DNA of 64,000 nt from an uncultured Lachnospiraceae bacterium (GTDB lineage: Bacteria > Bacillota > Clostridia > Lachnospirales > Lachnospiraceae). The DNA is taken from the NCBI GenBank assembly GCA_910578345.1, contig CAJTRA010000009.1, forward strand, positions 62,001-126,000, given 5' to 3'. Each line of letters opens with the position of its first letter. Within the stretch, counting starts at the first letter, position 1. Shown here piece by piece: positions 1 to 9,797 of this stretch. The notes beneath the pieces were generated by a model. That model ran no database searches. It saw only the letters and a list, made by a program, of their open reading frames with translations, and had not been told where the DNA came from. The translations under genes were made by a program, and so were the position numbers.

Positions 1-444
1 CTCAAGCACTACTGAATTCAGATCCAACAGTGAGATCAGTCCTCCTGCACACTTGCCGACACCATATAAAAAGCTGTCCTTCTCCTCTTTGGAATCATAC
101 GCTATCTTTTCGATCTGGTCGCTTTCCAATGTCACAACTTCTTTCACTTCGTCAACTATGACACCGATCTGGCCATTCATCCCCAGCTTCAGAATAATGA
201 TCCGGCTGGATTTCGTCTCTTTGTCAGGCTGTAACCCCATCTTAACACGGATACTCATAACAGGAATCACTTCACCGCGTAAGTTGATCACACCCTTCAA
301 GTAGGAATCTACTTTCGGCACCCGTGTAATATGCTGCATCCTGACAATATTTTCAATATATTTGATATCAATCCCGTATTGTTCTTCTCCCAGTTTGATC
401 ACGATAAACTGTTTGCTTTCTCCGGTTGTTTTTAATTCTTCCAT
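1..444 (-). CDS. cheW: Chemotaxis coupling protein CheW (3' end outside window)
   Basis: CheW links chemoreceptors to the CheA kinase at the cytoplasmic face of the membrane. Only the first 148 codons are present; the C-terminus is cut by the left window edge. I translated it from the sequence: the ATG at 444 sits behind a strong Shine-Dalgarno (GGGAGGGA). The product starts MEELKTTGESKQFIVIKLGE and carries the diagnostic NLRGEVIPV motif at residues 54-62, followed by DEVKEVV, all typical of the CheW beta-barrel. The gene starts 20 bases after the cheA stop, so it is the next gene of the motility operon. Identification is firm; completeness cannot be judged. Confidence 0.93.
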   Translation of the reverse strand, partial: MEELKTTGESKQFIVIKLGEEQYGIDIKYIENIVRMQHITRVPKVDSYLKGVINLRGEVIPVMSIRVKMGLQPDKETKSSRIIILKLGMNGQIGVIVDEVKEVVTLESDQIEKIAYDSKEEKDSFLYGVGKCAGGLISLLDLNSVVLE

Positions 445-464
445 GTGATCGTCCCTCCCTCTGC

Positions 465-2549
465 TTAGATCAATGTATTGGCATCCAGAATCAGAGCTAC
501 CTCACCGTCGCCCAAAACGGTTGCGCCGCTGATCACCTTGCACTTGCTGACATATTTGCCTAACGGTTTGATTACGATCTCCTGCTGTCCGATCAGCTCA
601 TCTACCACCAGACCAGCCAGTTTATCACCTTTCTTCACAATGACAACAACCATATTTTCTTCCGGATCCTTCTTGCTTTCAATGTCAAGAATCTCATTGA
701 GACGGATCAACGGAATCACAAGGTCACGCAGCTGGATGACTTCCTTCGCCTGCACAAGCTTCACATCATGCGGCGGAATATCTTCGATCGTCTGAATCGC
801 ACCCAGAGAGATCGCATATTTCTCATTACCAATATCCACCATGAGTGCCTGGATAATCGCCAGGGTAAGCGGAAGTCTGATGATCCAGGAACTGCCTTCT
901 CCCAGCTTGGATTTTACTTCCACTTCGCCGCTCAAAGCCTCGATCTTGGACTTGACAACGTCAAGGCCAACCCCTCGGCCAGACACATCAGACACAACCT
1001 TAGCCGTGGAGAATCCAGCGTTAAACAGAAGCTCAATGCTGTCCTTCTCGCTCATGTTCTCTGCCTGCTCCGGTGTGATGACGCCGCGCTCAATCGCCTT
1101 ATTTCTGACCGCTTCCGTATCAATACCATTACCATCGTCACGCACTTCGATCACGACGTTATTGCCGTCCTGATATGCGTCCAGGAAAATAGATCCAACC
1201 TCCGGCTTTCCTCTCTCTTTACGAACTTCCGCGGACTCCAGACCATGATCGGCGGAATTACGAAGAAGATGCATCAGCGGATCGCCAATCTCATCTACCA
1301 CAGTACGGTCAAGTTCTGTCTCTTCACCGGACATGTACAGTTCCATCTTCTTGCCAAGTTTCTTCTGCAGGTCACGCACCATTCGAGGGAACTTACTCAC
1401 GGTGCTCTCGATTGGCACCATTCTCACTTTCATGACAGATTCATGCAGAGACGTCGTCACGCTCTCCAGATACTCAATCTGCTCGTTGACTGCAGTGCTG
1501 GAGCTGCCGGACACTGTAGAAGCCGACACGAGAGAATTCTTCGCAATAATCAGCTCGCTTACCAAATTCATCAGCGTATCCAGCTTCTCGATATCTACCC
1601 TGACGGTCCTGTTCACAACAGGTTTGTTTGCCGCCGGTTTCTTCTCCTCTGCTTTCTTATCACTCTTGACAGGCGTTGCAGGCACAGGCGCTGCCGATGG
1701 CACGGCATGCTGTTCTTCTTCCGGCTTCGTCTCTGTCTCCTCCACCGAAGCAGCAGTCTCTTCACGATCCAGGTCTAAAACATCACCGGTTACATCCTGT
1801 ATCTCAGATACATTCTTAGCCGCCTCGATCACTTTCTCAAGAGGGCTGTCTGATATAATCAGAAGACTGAAATCCCATCCGAATTTCTCATCTTCGATCT
1901 CCTGAGTAGGCGGATCGGATACGATAATCTCGCCATCCTCCTCAATTGCTTTAAACACAAGAAACGCCCTGGCCGCCTTCAGGATACAGCTCTCCTGTAT
2001 ACTGACCGTAAGGCCATACGCATTCTTACCCTGTTTTACAGCTTCTTTCAAGACGGTACGCTCACTGTCCCCAAGCTTAATGTTAAGCCACTTCTTACCG
2101 CCGCTCTCCTCTACCGGCTGCTCAGTCGTCTGCGCCTGCTCAGGAGCATCGTCATTCCCGTCTTTACCGTCATTCATGATATCATTTAACTGCTTGATCA
2201 AAGGTTCATTGTCATTTGTACCCTCGTCAGCATTCTCGCGGATATTCGCATTATATTCATCCAGCGCATCCAAACACTGGAACAGTACATCAATCATCTC
2301 CGCTTTGACTTTGATATTACCATTGCGAACTTCTGAAAACACATTTTCCATATCATGGGTCAGAGTCTGCATTCTCTTATAGCCCATGGTGCCTGCCATA
2401 CCTTTCAGGGAATGCGCAGCACGGAAAATCTCATTGATCGTATCCATGTTATCCGGCTCCTGCTCAAGCTGGAGAATCTGCGTATTCAGGTTCTGCAAAT
2501 GCTCATCTGTTTCATCAAGAAAAATCTCAAGATATTGACTAACGTCCAT
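465..2549 (-). CDS. cheA: Chemotaxis histidine kinase CheA
   Basis: CheA autophosphorylates on the Hpt histidine and passes phosphate to CheY and CheB. The 694 residues show all five domains. Hpt (P1) has the site AAHSLKG with His46. The P2 CheY/CheB-binding region is at about 153-260. A Pro/Lys/Glu-rich linker leads to the dimerisation helices (about 312-370). The HATPase domain shows the N box (LLRNSADHGLE, about 428-438), DDGNGI (471-476) and GRGVGL (524-529). A C-terminal CheW-like domain runs from about 560 to 694. The start overlaps closely with the end of cheB and follows GGGGG. Length and motifs are normal for the Bacillus/Clostridia type, so the kinase should be active. Confidence 0.97.
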   Translation of the reverse strand: MDVSQYLEIFLDETDEHLQNLNTQILQLEQEPDNMDTINEIFRAAHSLKGMAGTMGYKRMQTLTHDMENVFSEVRNGNIKVKAEMIDVLFQCLDALDEYNANIRENADEGTNDNEPLIKQLNDIMNDGKDGNDDAPEQAQTTEQPVEESGGKKWLNIKLGDSERTVLKEAVKQGKNAYGLTVSIQESCILKAARAFLVFKAIEEDGEIIVSDPPTQEIEDEKFGWDFSLLIISDSPLEKVIEAAKNVSEIQDVTGDVLDLDREETAASVEETETKPEEEQHAVPSAAPVPATPVKSDKKAEEKKPAANKPVVNRTVRVDIEKLDTLMNLVSELIIAKNSLVSASTVSGSSSTAVNEQIEYLESVTTSLHESVMKVRMVPIESTVSKFPRMVRDLQKKLGKKMELYMSGEETELDRTVVDEIGDPLMHLLRNSADHGLESAEVRKERGKPEVGSIFLDAYQDGNNVVIEVRDDGNGIDTEAVRNKAIERGVITPEQAENMSEKDSIELLFNAGFSTAKVVSDVSGRGVGLDVVKSKIEALSGEVEVKSKLGEGSSWIIRLPLTLAIIQALMVDIGNEKYAISLGAIQTIEDIPPHDVKLVQAKEVIQLRDLVIPLIRLNEILDIESKKDPEENMVVVIVKKGDKLAGLVVDELIGQQEIVIKPLGKYVSKCKVISGATVLGDGEVALILDANTLI

Positions 2550-2550
2550 A

Positions 2551-3621
2551 TTATTTTACCCCCACGTTCATTATGATTTCCTGCGCAATCTGGTCAAGCG
2601 GTACAATCTGGTCTGTCACACCGGCTTTCACAACACTCTTCGGCATTCCATACACTGCGCATGTACCTTCTTCCTGTGCGATCACGTGAATCTTCTTTTT
2701 TACTTTTAAATTGCGAATCCCTTGTGTCCCATCGGCTCCCATGCCGGTCATGACGACACAGACGACCTGATCGTATCTGCTGTCCCTCAGGGATTCATAC
2801 ATATAATTGGCACAAGGCTTTACACCCTCTCTGGTAGGCTCATCTGAGTAATGAATACTATGTCTGCCGCCCGAACATACAACATTCAAATGCTTGCCGC
2901 CCTTGGCTATGTATACCTTACCCGACTCAAGCACATCGCCTTCCGCCGCCTCCTTGACACTGATCTGGCTTAATGTGTCAAGCCGTTCGGCCAGGGACGC
3001 CGTGAATCCTGCCGGCATATGCTGTACAATTACCATCGGCGCATTCAGATTCTTCGGCAGCCGCGGGATGACTGCCTGCAGCGCTTTCGGACCTCCCGTA
3101 GAACTTGCCAGTGCAACGATCTTGCTGCCCATCACAGAAGAATGTTTCCCAACCAGCTCTAACATCTTCCTGGATGTCTTCGCCTCCTCCGCAGCAATCG
3201 CCGTACTCTTGTAGGAAGGAATCCGTGACTCTGAAACTGCTACAAGGATCGACAGCATCTTCTTTTTAAAGGCATCTCCCCTGCAGTCCATTGCATTATT
3301 CGGTTTGTGGATAAAATCCAGTGCTCCCAGTTCCAATGCATCCAAAGTAATCTTGGCACCTTCCCTGGTATCCGTACTGGCCATCATCACTCTCACCGCG
3401 ATCTTACGGTTCTGCAGTTCCTTTAACAGCTCCAGACCATTCATCTGCGGCATGTTGACGTCCAACACGACAGCGTCATATGTCTTCCTGCCCAGCAGCT
3501 CCAATGCCTCCAGCCCATTATTTGCCCGGTCTTCCACATGGAATCTACTATCACTGTTTATTATATCACAGAGAACCCTTCTCATAAGTGCAGAGTCATC
3601 AACAACCAGTATTTTTTTCAT
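2551..3621 (-). CDS. cheB: Chemotaxis protein-glutamate methylesterase CheB
   Basis: CheB removes methyl groups from, and deamidates, chemoreceptors during adaptation. The 356 residues split into an N-terminal receiver domain and a C-terminal methylesterase. The receiver has the acidic pocket VVDDS, phospho-acceptor Asp54 in LDVNMP, and KP after position 105. The esterase shows the expected triad: Ser174 in ASSTGGP, His201 in QHMP and Asp297 in GMGADG. RBS GGGAGGT precedes the ATG. It lies one base upstream of cheA, so the two are co-translated in practice. No key residue is missing. Confidence 0.96.
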   Translation of the reverse strand: MKKILVVDDSALMRRVLCDIINSDSRFHVEDRANNGLEALELLGRKTYDAVVLDVNMPQMNGLELLKELQNRKIAVRVMMASTDTREGAKITLDALELGALDFIHKPNNAMDCRGDAFKKKMLSILVAVSESRIPSYKSTAIAAEEAKTSRKMLELVGKHSSVMGSKIVALASSTGGPKALQAVIPRLPKNLNAPMVIVQHMPAGFTASLAERLDTLSQISVKEAAEGDVLESGKVYIAKGGKHLNVVCSGGRHSIHYSDEPTREGVKPCANYMYESLRDSRYDQVVCVVMTGMGADGTQGIRNLKVKKKIHVIAQEEGTCAVYGMPKSVVKAGVTDQIVPLDQIAQEIIMNVGVK

Positions 3622-3642
3622 TACGCCTTACCTCCCGTCTAT

Positions 3643-4410
3643 CTACCAGCTTCTCTTCTGATTCCTAAGTGTTCTGCGTTCTTCATCAAAAATATACTTA
3701 ATGATCTCTTCTCTCTCTTCTGTGTCCATATTCAGATACTGGATTCTGTGCTCAAAAGAGCCCGGACGGTTTTCCAGCTCCTTGACTGCCAGCACCTTTC
3801 CAACCAGATTATATTCTTTCTCCTCCTTACCGATCAACAGACGGTATTTGCACATAATCAGGCTGTCTACTTCATAGGCATAGTCTGCGACAAACCGGAG
3901 TCCGCCGCCGCTGATATCTACGACCACACTGTCCTTAAGCGGTAGGTTCGGCACTTTTACCTCCCGCCTGCCTGCCTCTGCAAGCCTCACCTCGTCTACC
4001 TGTAATGGTCTCGAATTCATCTCCAGCGCACAACTTAGACGGTAATATTCTCTCCGCTGATACTTGCGAAGATTGCTGATCAGATCCATCACAAGGACAA
4101 ATACACTGTTATCTTTATAGCGGTCTGCCACTCTGGCATAGCACTGATACAGCCCACCCTCAGTAAAAAAGTAAAGATCATATTCGCCATCCACCGGCAG
4201 TGGAATAATCTTGGATTTCTCCATCGGCATCAGAATCTCCAGTCTGTCCTCAGAAAGAACATCCAGCACCTTACTCTGATACCCCTTATTTCCTGTTCTG
4301 ATCTCCTCACTGCCTTCTGCCTCATCCATTTCGTCTAGGTCGAGATGTTCGATTTCCTGCAGATCCACCCGGCAGCCTGGAACCACATATTTAGACAAAA
4401 GATTTGCCAT
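3643..4410 (-). CDS. PilZ-domain flagellar brake protein, YcgR-like (c-di-GMP receptor)
   Basis: This is probably a cyclic-di-GMP receptor that slows or stops the flagellar motor, as YcgR does in other bacteria. The N-terminal half resembles the YcgR N-domain. The C-terminal PilZ domain has the ligand motif RREYYR near residue 115 (RxxxR) and DISGGGLRF (the D/NxSxxG motif). I chose the ATG at 4410 (MANLLSKYVVPG) because AGGAGG lies 5 bases before it; the longer reading frame starts inside that RBS. It sits between flhG and cheB in the motility operon, which supports a motor role. The family call is good; the partner is inferred. Confidence 0.85.
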   Translation of the reverse strand: MANLLSKYVVPGCRVDLQEIEHLDLDEMDEAEGSEEIRTGNKGYQSKVLDVLSEDRLEILMPMEKSKIIPLPVDGEYDLYFFTEGGLYQCYARVADRYKDNSVFVLVMDLISNLRKYQRREYYRLSCALEMNSRPLQVDEVRLAEAGRREVKVPNLPLKDSVVVDISGGGLRFVADYAYEVDSLIMCKYRLLIGKEEKEYNLVGKVLAVKELENRPGSFEHRIQYLNMDTEEREEIIKYIFDEERRTLRNQKRSW

Positions 4411-4456
4411 ATTCTCCTCCTCTCTGATCATTCAGATACTATTTACTATGAAGCAG

Positions 4457-5332
4457 CTATCTCTTACTTATAATATGAGAGAAAAAAGCCGCCATACCAC
4501 GCTTTGTCAGATTGCTGTTCAGCTCTTTGTTCATCAGTTTTGCCGCCAGCGCCTCGTAGGCAAGCGTTGCTTTCGCACGGGGATTATCCAGCGAAACCGG
4601 CATCTGCTGCATCACCGCCCTGGCAAGCTGCTGATCCTGCGGAATCATTCCAAGATAAGTGATCGGTACACGCAGATACCGCACTACGACAGCTTTCAGC
4701 TTCGAGAAAAGCGCCTCACCTTCCGCATCGTTTGATACTTTGTTGGCGATCACTTTGACTGAAGTCGTCTCACTGGAATAGCGCGGGTGCCGATTCAAAG
4801 CCTTTAACAGAGAATATGAATCCGTAATGGAAGTGGGCTCCGGAGTCGTCACAAGAAGGATCTCCCCGCTGGCTACCAGGAACTCCACCACCGCATCTGA
4901 GATGCCCGCTCCCGTGTCTATAATGATTGTATCCGCCATCTCGTCAAGCTGCACAAGATTCTGCACAATATAGTTCAAATAATCCCTGCTTAGATTCGAC
5001 ATACCGGCTATGCCGGAGCCCCCGGATATAAACCCGACATCCATCGGCCCCCATGTGATGATATCCTTGATGCTCTTCCCTTGATAGATTAAATCACACA
5101 AGTTATGTTTCGGAACTGCACCAAACATAATCTCTATATTGGCCAGACCGAAATCTGCATCCAGTATGATAACCCGCTGTCCCATCTTCCGAAACTGGAT
5201 TGCAAGATTGATCGCCGTATTAGACTTTCCTACGCCGCCTTTACCGCTCGTGACAGTGATCACTCTCGCCAGAGGCCGCTGTGACTGACCGTTTGCCTTA
5301 ATGATATTTCTTAATTGTTCAGCCTGATCCAT
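4457..5332 (-). CDS. flhG: Flagellar number regulator FlhG (MinD-like ATPase, YlxH)
   Basis: FlhG is a MinD/ParA-type ATPase that works with FlhF to set flagellar number and placement and helps load switch proteins. The 291 residues contain the deviant Walker A motif SGKGGVGKS at about 28-36, the DADFGLANIE switch segment and IIIDTGAG (Walker B region). The C-terminal basic stretch could form the membrane-targeting helix. The N-terminal MDQAEQLRNI resembles the activator helix that in other FlhG proteins stimulates FlhF GTPase. RBS GGAAGG precedes the start. It lies 12 bases after flhF, the usual order in Firmicutes. Confidence 0.94.
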   Translation of the reverse strand: MDQAEQLRNIIKANGQSQRPLARVITVTSGKGGVGKSNTAINLAIQFRKMGQRVIILDADFGLANIEIMFGAVPKHNLCDLIYQGKSIKDIITWGPMDVGFISGGSGIAGMSNLSRDYLNYIVQNLVQLDEMADTIIIDTGAGISDAVVEFLVASGEILLVTTPEPTSITDSYSLLKALNRHPRYSSETTSVKVIANKVSNDAEGEALFSKLKAVVVRYLRVPITYLGMIPQDQQLARAVMQQMPVSLDNPRAKATLAYEALAAKLMNKELNSNLTKRGMAAFFSHIISKR

Positions 5333-5344
5333 CAGCCTTCCTCC

Positions 5345-6583
5345 TTAGTTCTTCCCGCCAAGCAGTTTCTTGACCGTACTCTGCGGATTAAACTCTTCTA
5401 TGTCATCCGGGACATTCTGTCCATATGTCACATACGATAAGGGCGCACCTGTATAAAGTTTCAGATTCAGTAAATTCCCAAGGGTGGTCGTTTCGTCTAA
5501 TTTGGTAAAAATCAATTTATAATCTGCGATTGTCTTATAAGAATCCGCTATGCTGATCAGATCACGGTATTTGGTCGTCGCGCTCAGTACCAGATAGACT
5601 TCTCTGTCCACCTTACCGTCCACAGAGTGAATAAAGTTTCCCATACTTTCCTTCTGTGTGGTATTCTGATGAGAATGTCCCGCCGTATCTACCAGGATAT
5701 AGTCGTAATCCTTGAAGTCTTCCATTGCCTTTCCGATCTCTTCCACCGTATAGATGATCCGAAACGGCACTTCCAGGATGTTGGCATAGATACGAAGCTG
5801 TTCTGCCGCCGCAATCCGGTACGTATCCGCCGTCAGAAGAGCCACCTTCTTCTTCTGGTCCACTCTGAAAATCGATGCAAGCTTGGCGATTGTAGTCGTC
5901 TTGCCTACTCCTGTCGGCCCGATAAAGAAGATCATCTTAATCCCGCCATCCGCTGGCGTAATGCACTCAGGCTTCCCAAATTTTAGGATCATCTTCTGAT
6001 AAATATTGGCAAGCGCATAGTCAAAAGGCATATTAGGTTTATTGATTTGTCCGATCTCGTCCAGAATCTCTACCGCATATTTCTTATCCACTTCGTTGTC
6101 CAGCATCGTATCGTGAAGCAGCTTCATGAACCGGTCGATCTCTGTCTCTTCTTCCCGTTTCTCTTCGTCCTCGTCTTTTTCCTTTTTCTCTTTCTCGTCC
6201 TTCTCTTCCTCCGGCTTCTGAAGCTGCTGCTCCAAAAGAGACTGCAGACTGTCCAGTTTCTCCTCAATCGCACTGTTCTCTTTGCGTGTTTTGTCTTCTG
6301 TCACCGGCGGCGCAGCTATGCCAGGCGCTGCCGTAACTGCCGGTGTCTCCTGCGGCTGGCTGGACGCAATGACATTATTGATCGCCGACACCGCTGCCGT
6401 ATATTTCTCGCTTTCCTCTTCCAGCGCCACCGTCACTTCCACCGTATGTGGTTTTAAGAAGGCAAAGAATCCCTTGGCCTTGACATCTTTGACGTTCATC
6501 ACTACCACGCCGTCTCCCAGTTCTTTCTTTGCATTGGCGATCGCTTCGTTTTCTGTTTTTGCCGTAAATTTTTTGATTATCAT
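5345..6583 (-). CDS. flhF: SRP-type GTPase FlhF
   Basis: FlhF is the signal-recognition-particle family GTPase that directs where flagella are built. The 412 residues have an N-terminal B domain (MIIKKFTAKTENEA) and then a long, strongly charged linker at about residues 118-150, rich in Glu, Lys and Asp. The NG domain has P-loop GPTGVGKTTTIAKL, DTAGHSHQN and TKLDET. The stop codon of flhA and the ATG overlap as TAATG, pointing to translational coupling. The low-complexity charged linker is longer than the minimum seen in the family and is probably disordered. Confidence 0.95.
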   Translation of the reverse strand: MIIKKFTAKTENEAIANAKKELGDGVVVMNVKDVKAKGFFAFLKPHTVEVTVALEEESEKYTAAVSAINNVIASSQPQETPAVTAAPGIAAPPVTEDKTRKENSAIEEKLDSLQSLLEQQLQKPEEEKDEKEKKEKDEDEEKREEETEIDRFMKLLHDTMLDNEVDKKYAVEILDEIGQINKPNMPFDYALANIYQKMILKFGKPECITPADGGIKMIFFIGPTGVGKTTTIAKLASIFRVDQKKKVALLTADTYRIAAAEQLRIYANILEVPFRIIYTVEEIGKAMEDFKDYDYILVDTAGHSHQNTTQKESMGNFIHSVDGKVDREVYLVLSATTKYRDLISIADSYKTIADYKLIFTKLDETTTLGNLLNLKLYTGAPLSYVTYGQNVPDDIEEFNPQSTVKKLLGGKN

Positions 6584-8625
6584 TATGCTGTCACCATCCC
6601 AACAGACTGTAATTCAATATTGGATTCTACTTCATTGTAAGATACAACAACCAGATCTTTATAATAATCTTCCGTAAGTTTCTTAAAGTATACACGCACG
6701 ATCGGCGAAGTAATGATGACAGGCATCTTGCCAAGATCTTCTAATTTCTTCGTCTCTACTCCAACAGCGTCCATGATCGCCCTGGTCTTGCCAGGGTCCA
6801 GGGTCAGATAGGCGCCCTGCTCGGTCTGCTTCACGCTACCCATAATCTCCTGCTCCAGCTTCGGATCCAAAGTCACCACGCTGGTCGTCTCATTCGCGGG
6901 GAAGAACTTGTTGGAAATCGCCCGTTTCAGACTCTGTCTGACATACTCTGTCAGGATATCTGTATCCCTTGTCGTTGCTGCATAATCGGCCAGCGTCTCA
7001 AAGATCGTGAGCAGATCTCTGATCGAAATACCTTCCCGTAACAGATTCTGCAGTACTTTCTGGATCTCACCAAGCCCAAGCAGTTTCGGCACCAATTCCT
7101 CCACCAAGGAAGGATTGGATTCCCGCAGATTGTTGACCAGATTCTGCACATCCTGTCTGGTCAGAAGCTCTGCAATGTACTGCCGGATGATCTCGGTCAA
7201 ATGCGTCGCTATGATGGAAGGCGGATCTACCACAGTATATCCCATACTCTCCGCCCGCTCTCTCTGTCCTTCTGTGATCCAGATCGCCGGCAGATGGAAA
7301 GAAGGCTCAAAGGTCGGAATACCGGTGATCTCCTCCTCCACATAACCAGGATTCATGGCCATATAGTGATCAAACAGAATCTCTCCTTCACTGACCTGCA
7401 CACCTTTGATCTTAATAATATACTGATTCGGATTCAGCTGTATGTTGTCCCGCAGACGGATAATCGGCACGACCGTACCAAGCTCCAACGCGATCTGACG
7501 CCGGATCATGACAACGCGGTCTAACAGGTCGCCTCCCTGATTGACGTCCGCAAGCGGAATGATTCCATAACCGAATTCCAGCTCGATCGGATCTACCTGC
7601 AGCAGCGAGGTAACATTCTCCGGCTGTCTGATTTCCTCGGCCGCCGCTTCTTCCTCGTCCGCTTCATGCTCAATCTCTGCCGTCTCGATCGTACCAGCCA
7701 TGACTCTTCCCGCCACAATAAATACCATGCCCAATCCCACAAACACAACAGAATTAAGCGGCGTAATCACACCAAGAAGCGCCATGACCGCCCCCACAAG
7801 ATACAAAACCTTCGGTACGCCAAACAACTGTCCCACCAGGACAGCGCCAAAATCAGCGTCCTTCGATCCCTTCGTAACCAGAATACCGGTTGATAAGGAG
7901 ATCAGCAGAGACGGAATCTGGCTAACCAGTCCGTCACCGATCGTCAGAATCGTGAAAGTTGACAAGGCGTCATTCAATTCCATGCCCTGCCGCCAGACCC
8001 CCATGGCAATACCGCCAATGATATTGACAACCGTGATGATAAGACCAGCCGTTGCATCTCCTTTAACATACTTTACCGCACCGTCCATGGATCCGAAGAA
8101 ACTGGATTCTTCCTGTATCTTCTCACGTCTCTTCTTCGCCTCTGCATCCGTGATGGCTCCTGTGTTCAGGTCGGCATCAATCGCCATCTGTTTACCAGGC
8201 ATAGCATCCAAGGTGAATCTGGCAGTTACCTCAGCCACACGCTCAGAACCCTTATTGATGATCATAAACTGCACAAGGATCAGAATGATAAAAACAATAC
8301 AGCCTACCACAAGGTCATTGCCGCCCACATACTGTCCAAAAGTCCGCACGACATTACCCGGATCACCGGTTGTTAAGATTAATTTCGTCGAAGAGACGTT
8401 TAAAGCGATCCGAAAGATCGTCGTGAAAAGCAGAATGGTCGGGAAATATGACATTTTCAGCACTTCATTGGCAAACATACATCCAAACAGAACCGTGAAA
8501 GCCACCGCAATATTACACGCCAGCAGAACATCCAGAAGTCCTGAAGGAATGGGCACGATCAACATGATAAACGCAGAGAGCACATATGCGGTCACGCCCA
8601 GATCAGCCGTCTTCATCTTTCCCAT
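6583..8625 (-). CDS. flhA: Flagellar export gate protein FlhA
   Basis: FlhA is the large export-gate subunit of the flagellar type III secretion system. The N-terminal half has about eight hydrophobic segments, and the cytoplasmic C-terminal half docks chaperone-substrate complexes. The conserved FHIPEP signature is visible as RFTLDAMPGKQMAIDADLN, near residues 137-155. The total of 680 residues is normal. The RBS AGGAGAAA lies upstream of the ATG, after a 59-base gap from flhB. The stop codon overlaps the flhF start. Confidence 0.97.
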   Translation of the reverse strand: MGKMKTADLGVTAYVLSAFIMLIVPIPSGLLDVLLACNIAVAFTVLFGCMFANEVLKMSYFPTILLFTTIFRIALNVSSTKLILTTGDPGNVVRTFGQYVGGNDLVVGCIVFIILILVQFMIINKGSERVAEVTARFTLDAMPGKQMAIDADLNTGAITDAEAKKRREKIQEESSFFGSMDGAVKYVKGDATAGLIITVVNIIGGIAMGVWRQGMELNDALSTFTILTIGDGLVSQIPSLLISLSTGILVTKGSKDADFGAVLVGQLFGVPKVLYLVGAVMALLGVITPLNSVVFVGLGMVFIVAGRVMAGTIETAEIEHEADEEEAAAEEIRQPENVTSLLQVDPIELEFGYGIIPLADVNQGGDLLDRVVMIRRQIALELGTVVPIIRLRDNIQLNPNQYIIKIKGVQVSEGEILFDHYMAMNPGYVEEEITGIPTFEPSFHLPAIWITEGQRERAESMGYTVVDPPSIIATHLTEIIRQYIAELLTRQDVQNLVNNLRESNPSLVEELVPKLLGLGEIQKVLQNLLREGISIRDLLTIFETLADYAATTRDTDILTEYVRQSLKRAISNKFFPANETTSVVTLDPKLEQEIMGSVKQTEQGAYLTLDPGKTRAIMDAVGVETKKLEDLGKMPVIITSPIVRVYFKKLTEDYYKDLVVVSYNEVESNIELQSVGMVTA

Positions 8626-8684
8626 AACTGCTATTTCTCCTTTCCTTATCTATAAATTCTCAAACCAGAAGGATGCCCGTTTCT

Positions 8685-9797
8685 CTAAACACGTCCCTGC
8701 AGATGATATACAAAAGCAAGTACTTCCGCTACGGCTTGATACAGTTCCGGCGGCACAATGCCGCCCACATCCACATTCGCATATAACATACGGGCAAGCG
8801 GTTTATTCTCAACAATTTCGATATGATTCTCTTTCGCTGACTCCTTGATCTTCTGCGCCAGATAGTCAGCGCCTTTGGCTACTACATAAGGAGCATCATA
8901 GATCTGCGGATCATACTTGATCGCCACCGCATAGTGCGTCGGGTTTGTGATGACCACATCCGCCTGCGGAAGCTGCTGCATCATACGGCGTCTGGATGCC
9001 TCCTGCATTCTCTGCCGCTGTTTGCTCTTAACCTGCGGATCACCTTCCTGATTCTTATATTCATCCTTCACTTCCTGCTTGGTCATCTTCATGTCTTTCT
9101 TGAACTTCACTTTCTGATAGACATAATCAAGCACCGCAATGATCATATAGAAAAGGGATATGCGAATCCCCAGATTCATTACCAGCCGTCCTACCTGAAG
9201 AATCCCCTGGTTAAGAGTCATATCATAGAACAGATAAAGCGGCGGCATATTTTTCTTCAGATAAGAGTAAACGACATAACCGATCAGGCTCAGTTTCAGA
9301 AGCGCCTTGATCAGTTCCACCAGAGAATTGATCGAAAAGAAACGCTTAAATCCGTTAACCGGATTCAATTTATTGAACTTCGGCTGCAGCGGTTTCGTCG
9401 TTGGTTTCCATTTGACCTGTATGACATTGGTCACAAACGCCACCAGAAAACCGACTAACAGAAAGGGCGCCATAATCATTACGACCCGAAGCATCGATTG
9501 CGTAAAAAGCGTCTGGAAAGTCTTCTCCTGCACATAGCCGTCATACAGCTTAATGCATTCCGGAATCTTAGAATAAACGTCATACATATTCCCCGTAAAG
9601 AAGATGCCCATATATTCTACCCACAAGTAGAGCAGAATAAAAAAAGTAAGCAGTTCAAACGCGCTGGTCACTTCCTTGCTCTTGGCAACCTGCCCTTCTT
9701 TTCTGGCATCCTGCAGTTTCTTGGCTGTAGGCTCTTCTGTTTTCTCTCCGCCCGGTCCATCTTTGGCAAAGAATTGGAGATTATACTCTAGTATCAC
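8685..9797 (-). CDS. flhB: Flagellar export switch protein FlhB
   Basis: FlhB switches export specificity from rod/hook to filament substrates by self-cleavage. The 370 residues include the N-terminal acidic/basic leader EKTEEPTAKKLQDARKEGQV, four hydrophobic segments between about 45 and 235, and the NPTH self-cleavage site at residues 285-288. The start is a GTG at 9797 preceded by GGAGGGG, and it overlaps the fliR stop (GTGA). The chain is complete, with no sign of the FliR-FlhB fusion seen in some clostridia. Confidence 0.97.
   Translation of the reverse strand: MILEYNLQFFAKDGPGGEKTEEPTAKKLQDARKEGQVAKSKEVTSAFELLTFFILLYLWVEYMGIFFTGNMYDVYSKIPECIKLYDGYVQEKTFQTLFTQSMLRVVMIMAPFLLVGFLVAFVTNVIQVKWKPTTKPLQPKFNKLNPVNGFKRFFSINSLVELIKALLKLSLIGYVVYSYLKKNMPPLYLFYDMTLNQGILQVGRLVMNLGIRISLFYMIIAVLDYVYQKVKFKKDMKMTKQEVKDEYKNQEGDPQVKSKQRQRMQEASRRRMMQQLPQADVVITNPTHYAVAIKYDPQIYDAPYVVAKGADYLAQKIKESAKENHIEIVENKPLARMLYANVDVGGIVPPELYQAVAEVLAFVYHLQGRV

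Noticed and set aside
768..1778. Long plus-strand frame of about 336 codons opposite cheA
   Set aside because: It lies wholly antisense to a conserved cheA, lacks an RBS and resembles no family; it follows from codon bias of cheA.
7700..8848. Long plus-strand frame of about 382 codons opposite flhA
   Set aside because: Antisense to the conserved FHIPEP region of flhA, no RBS and no domain pattern.
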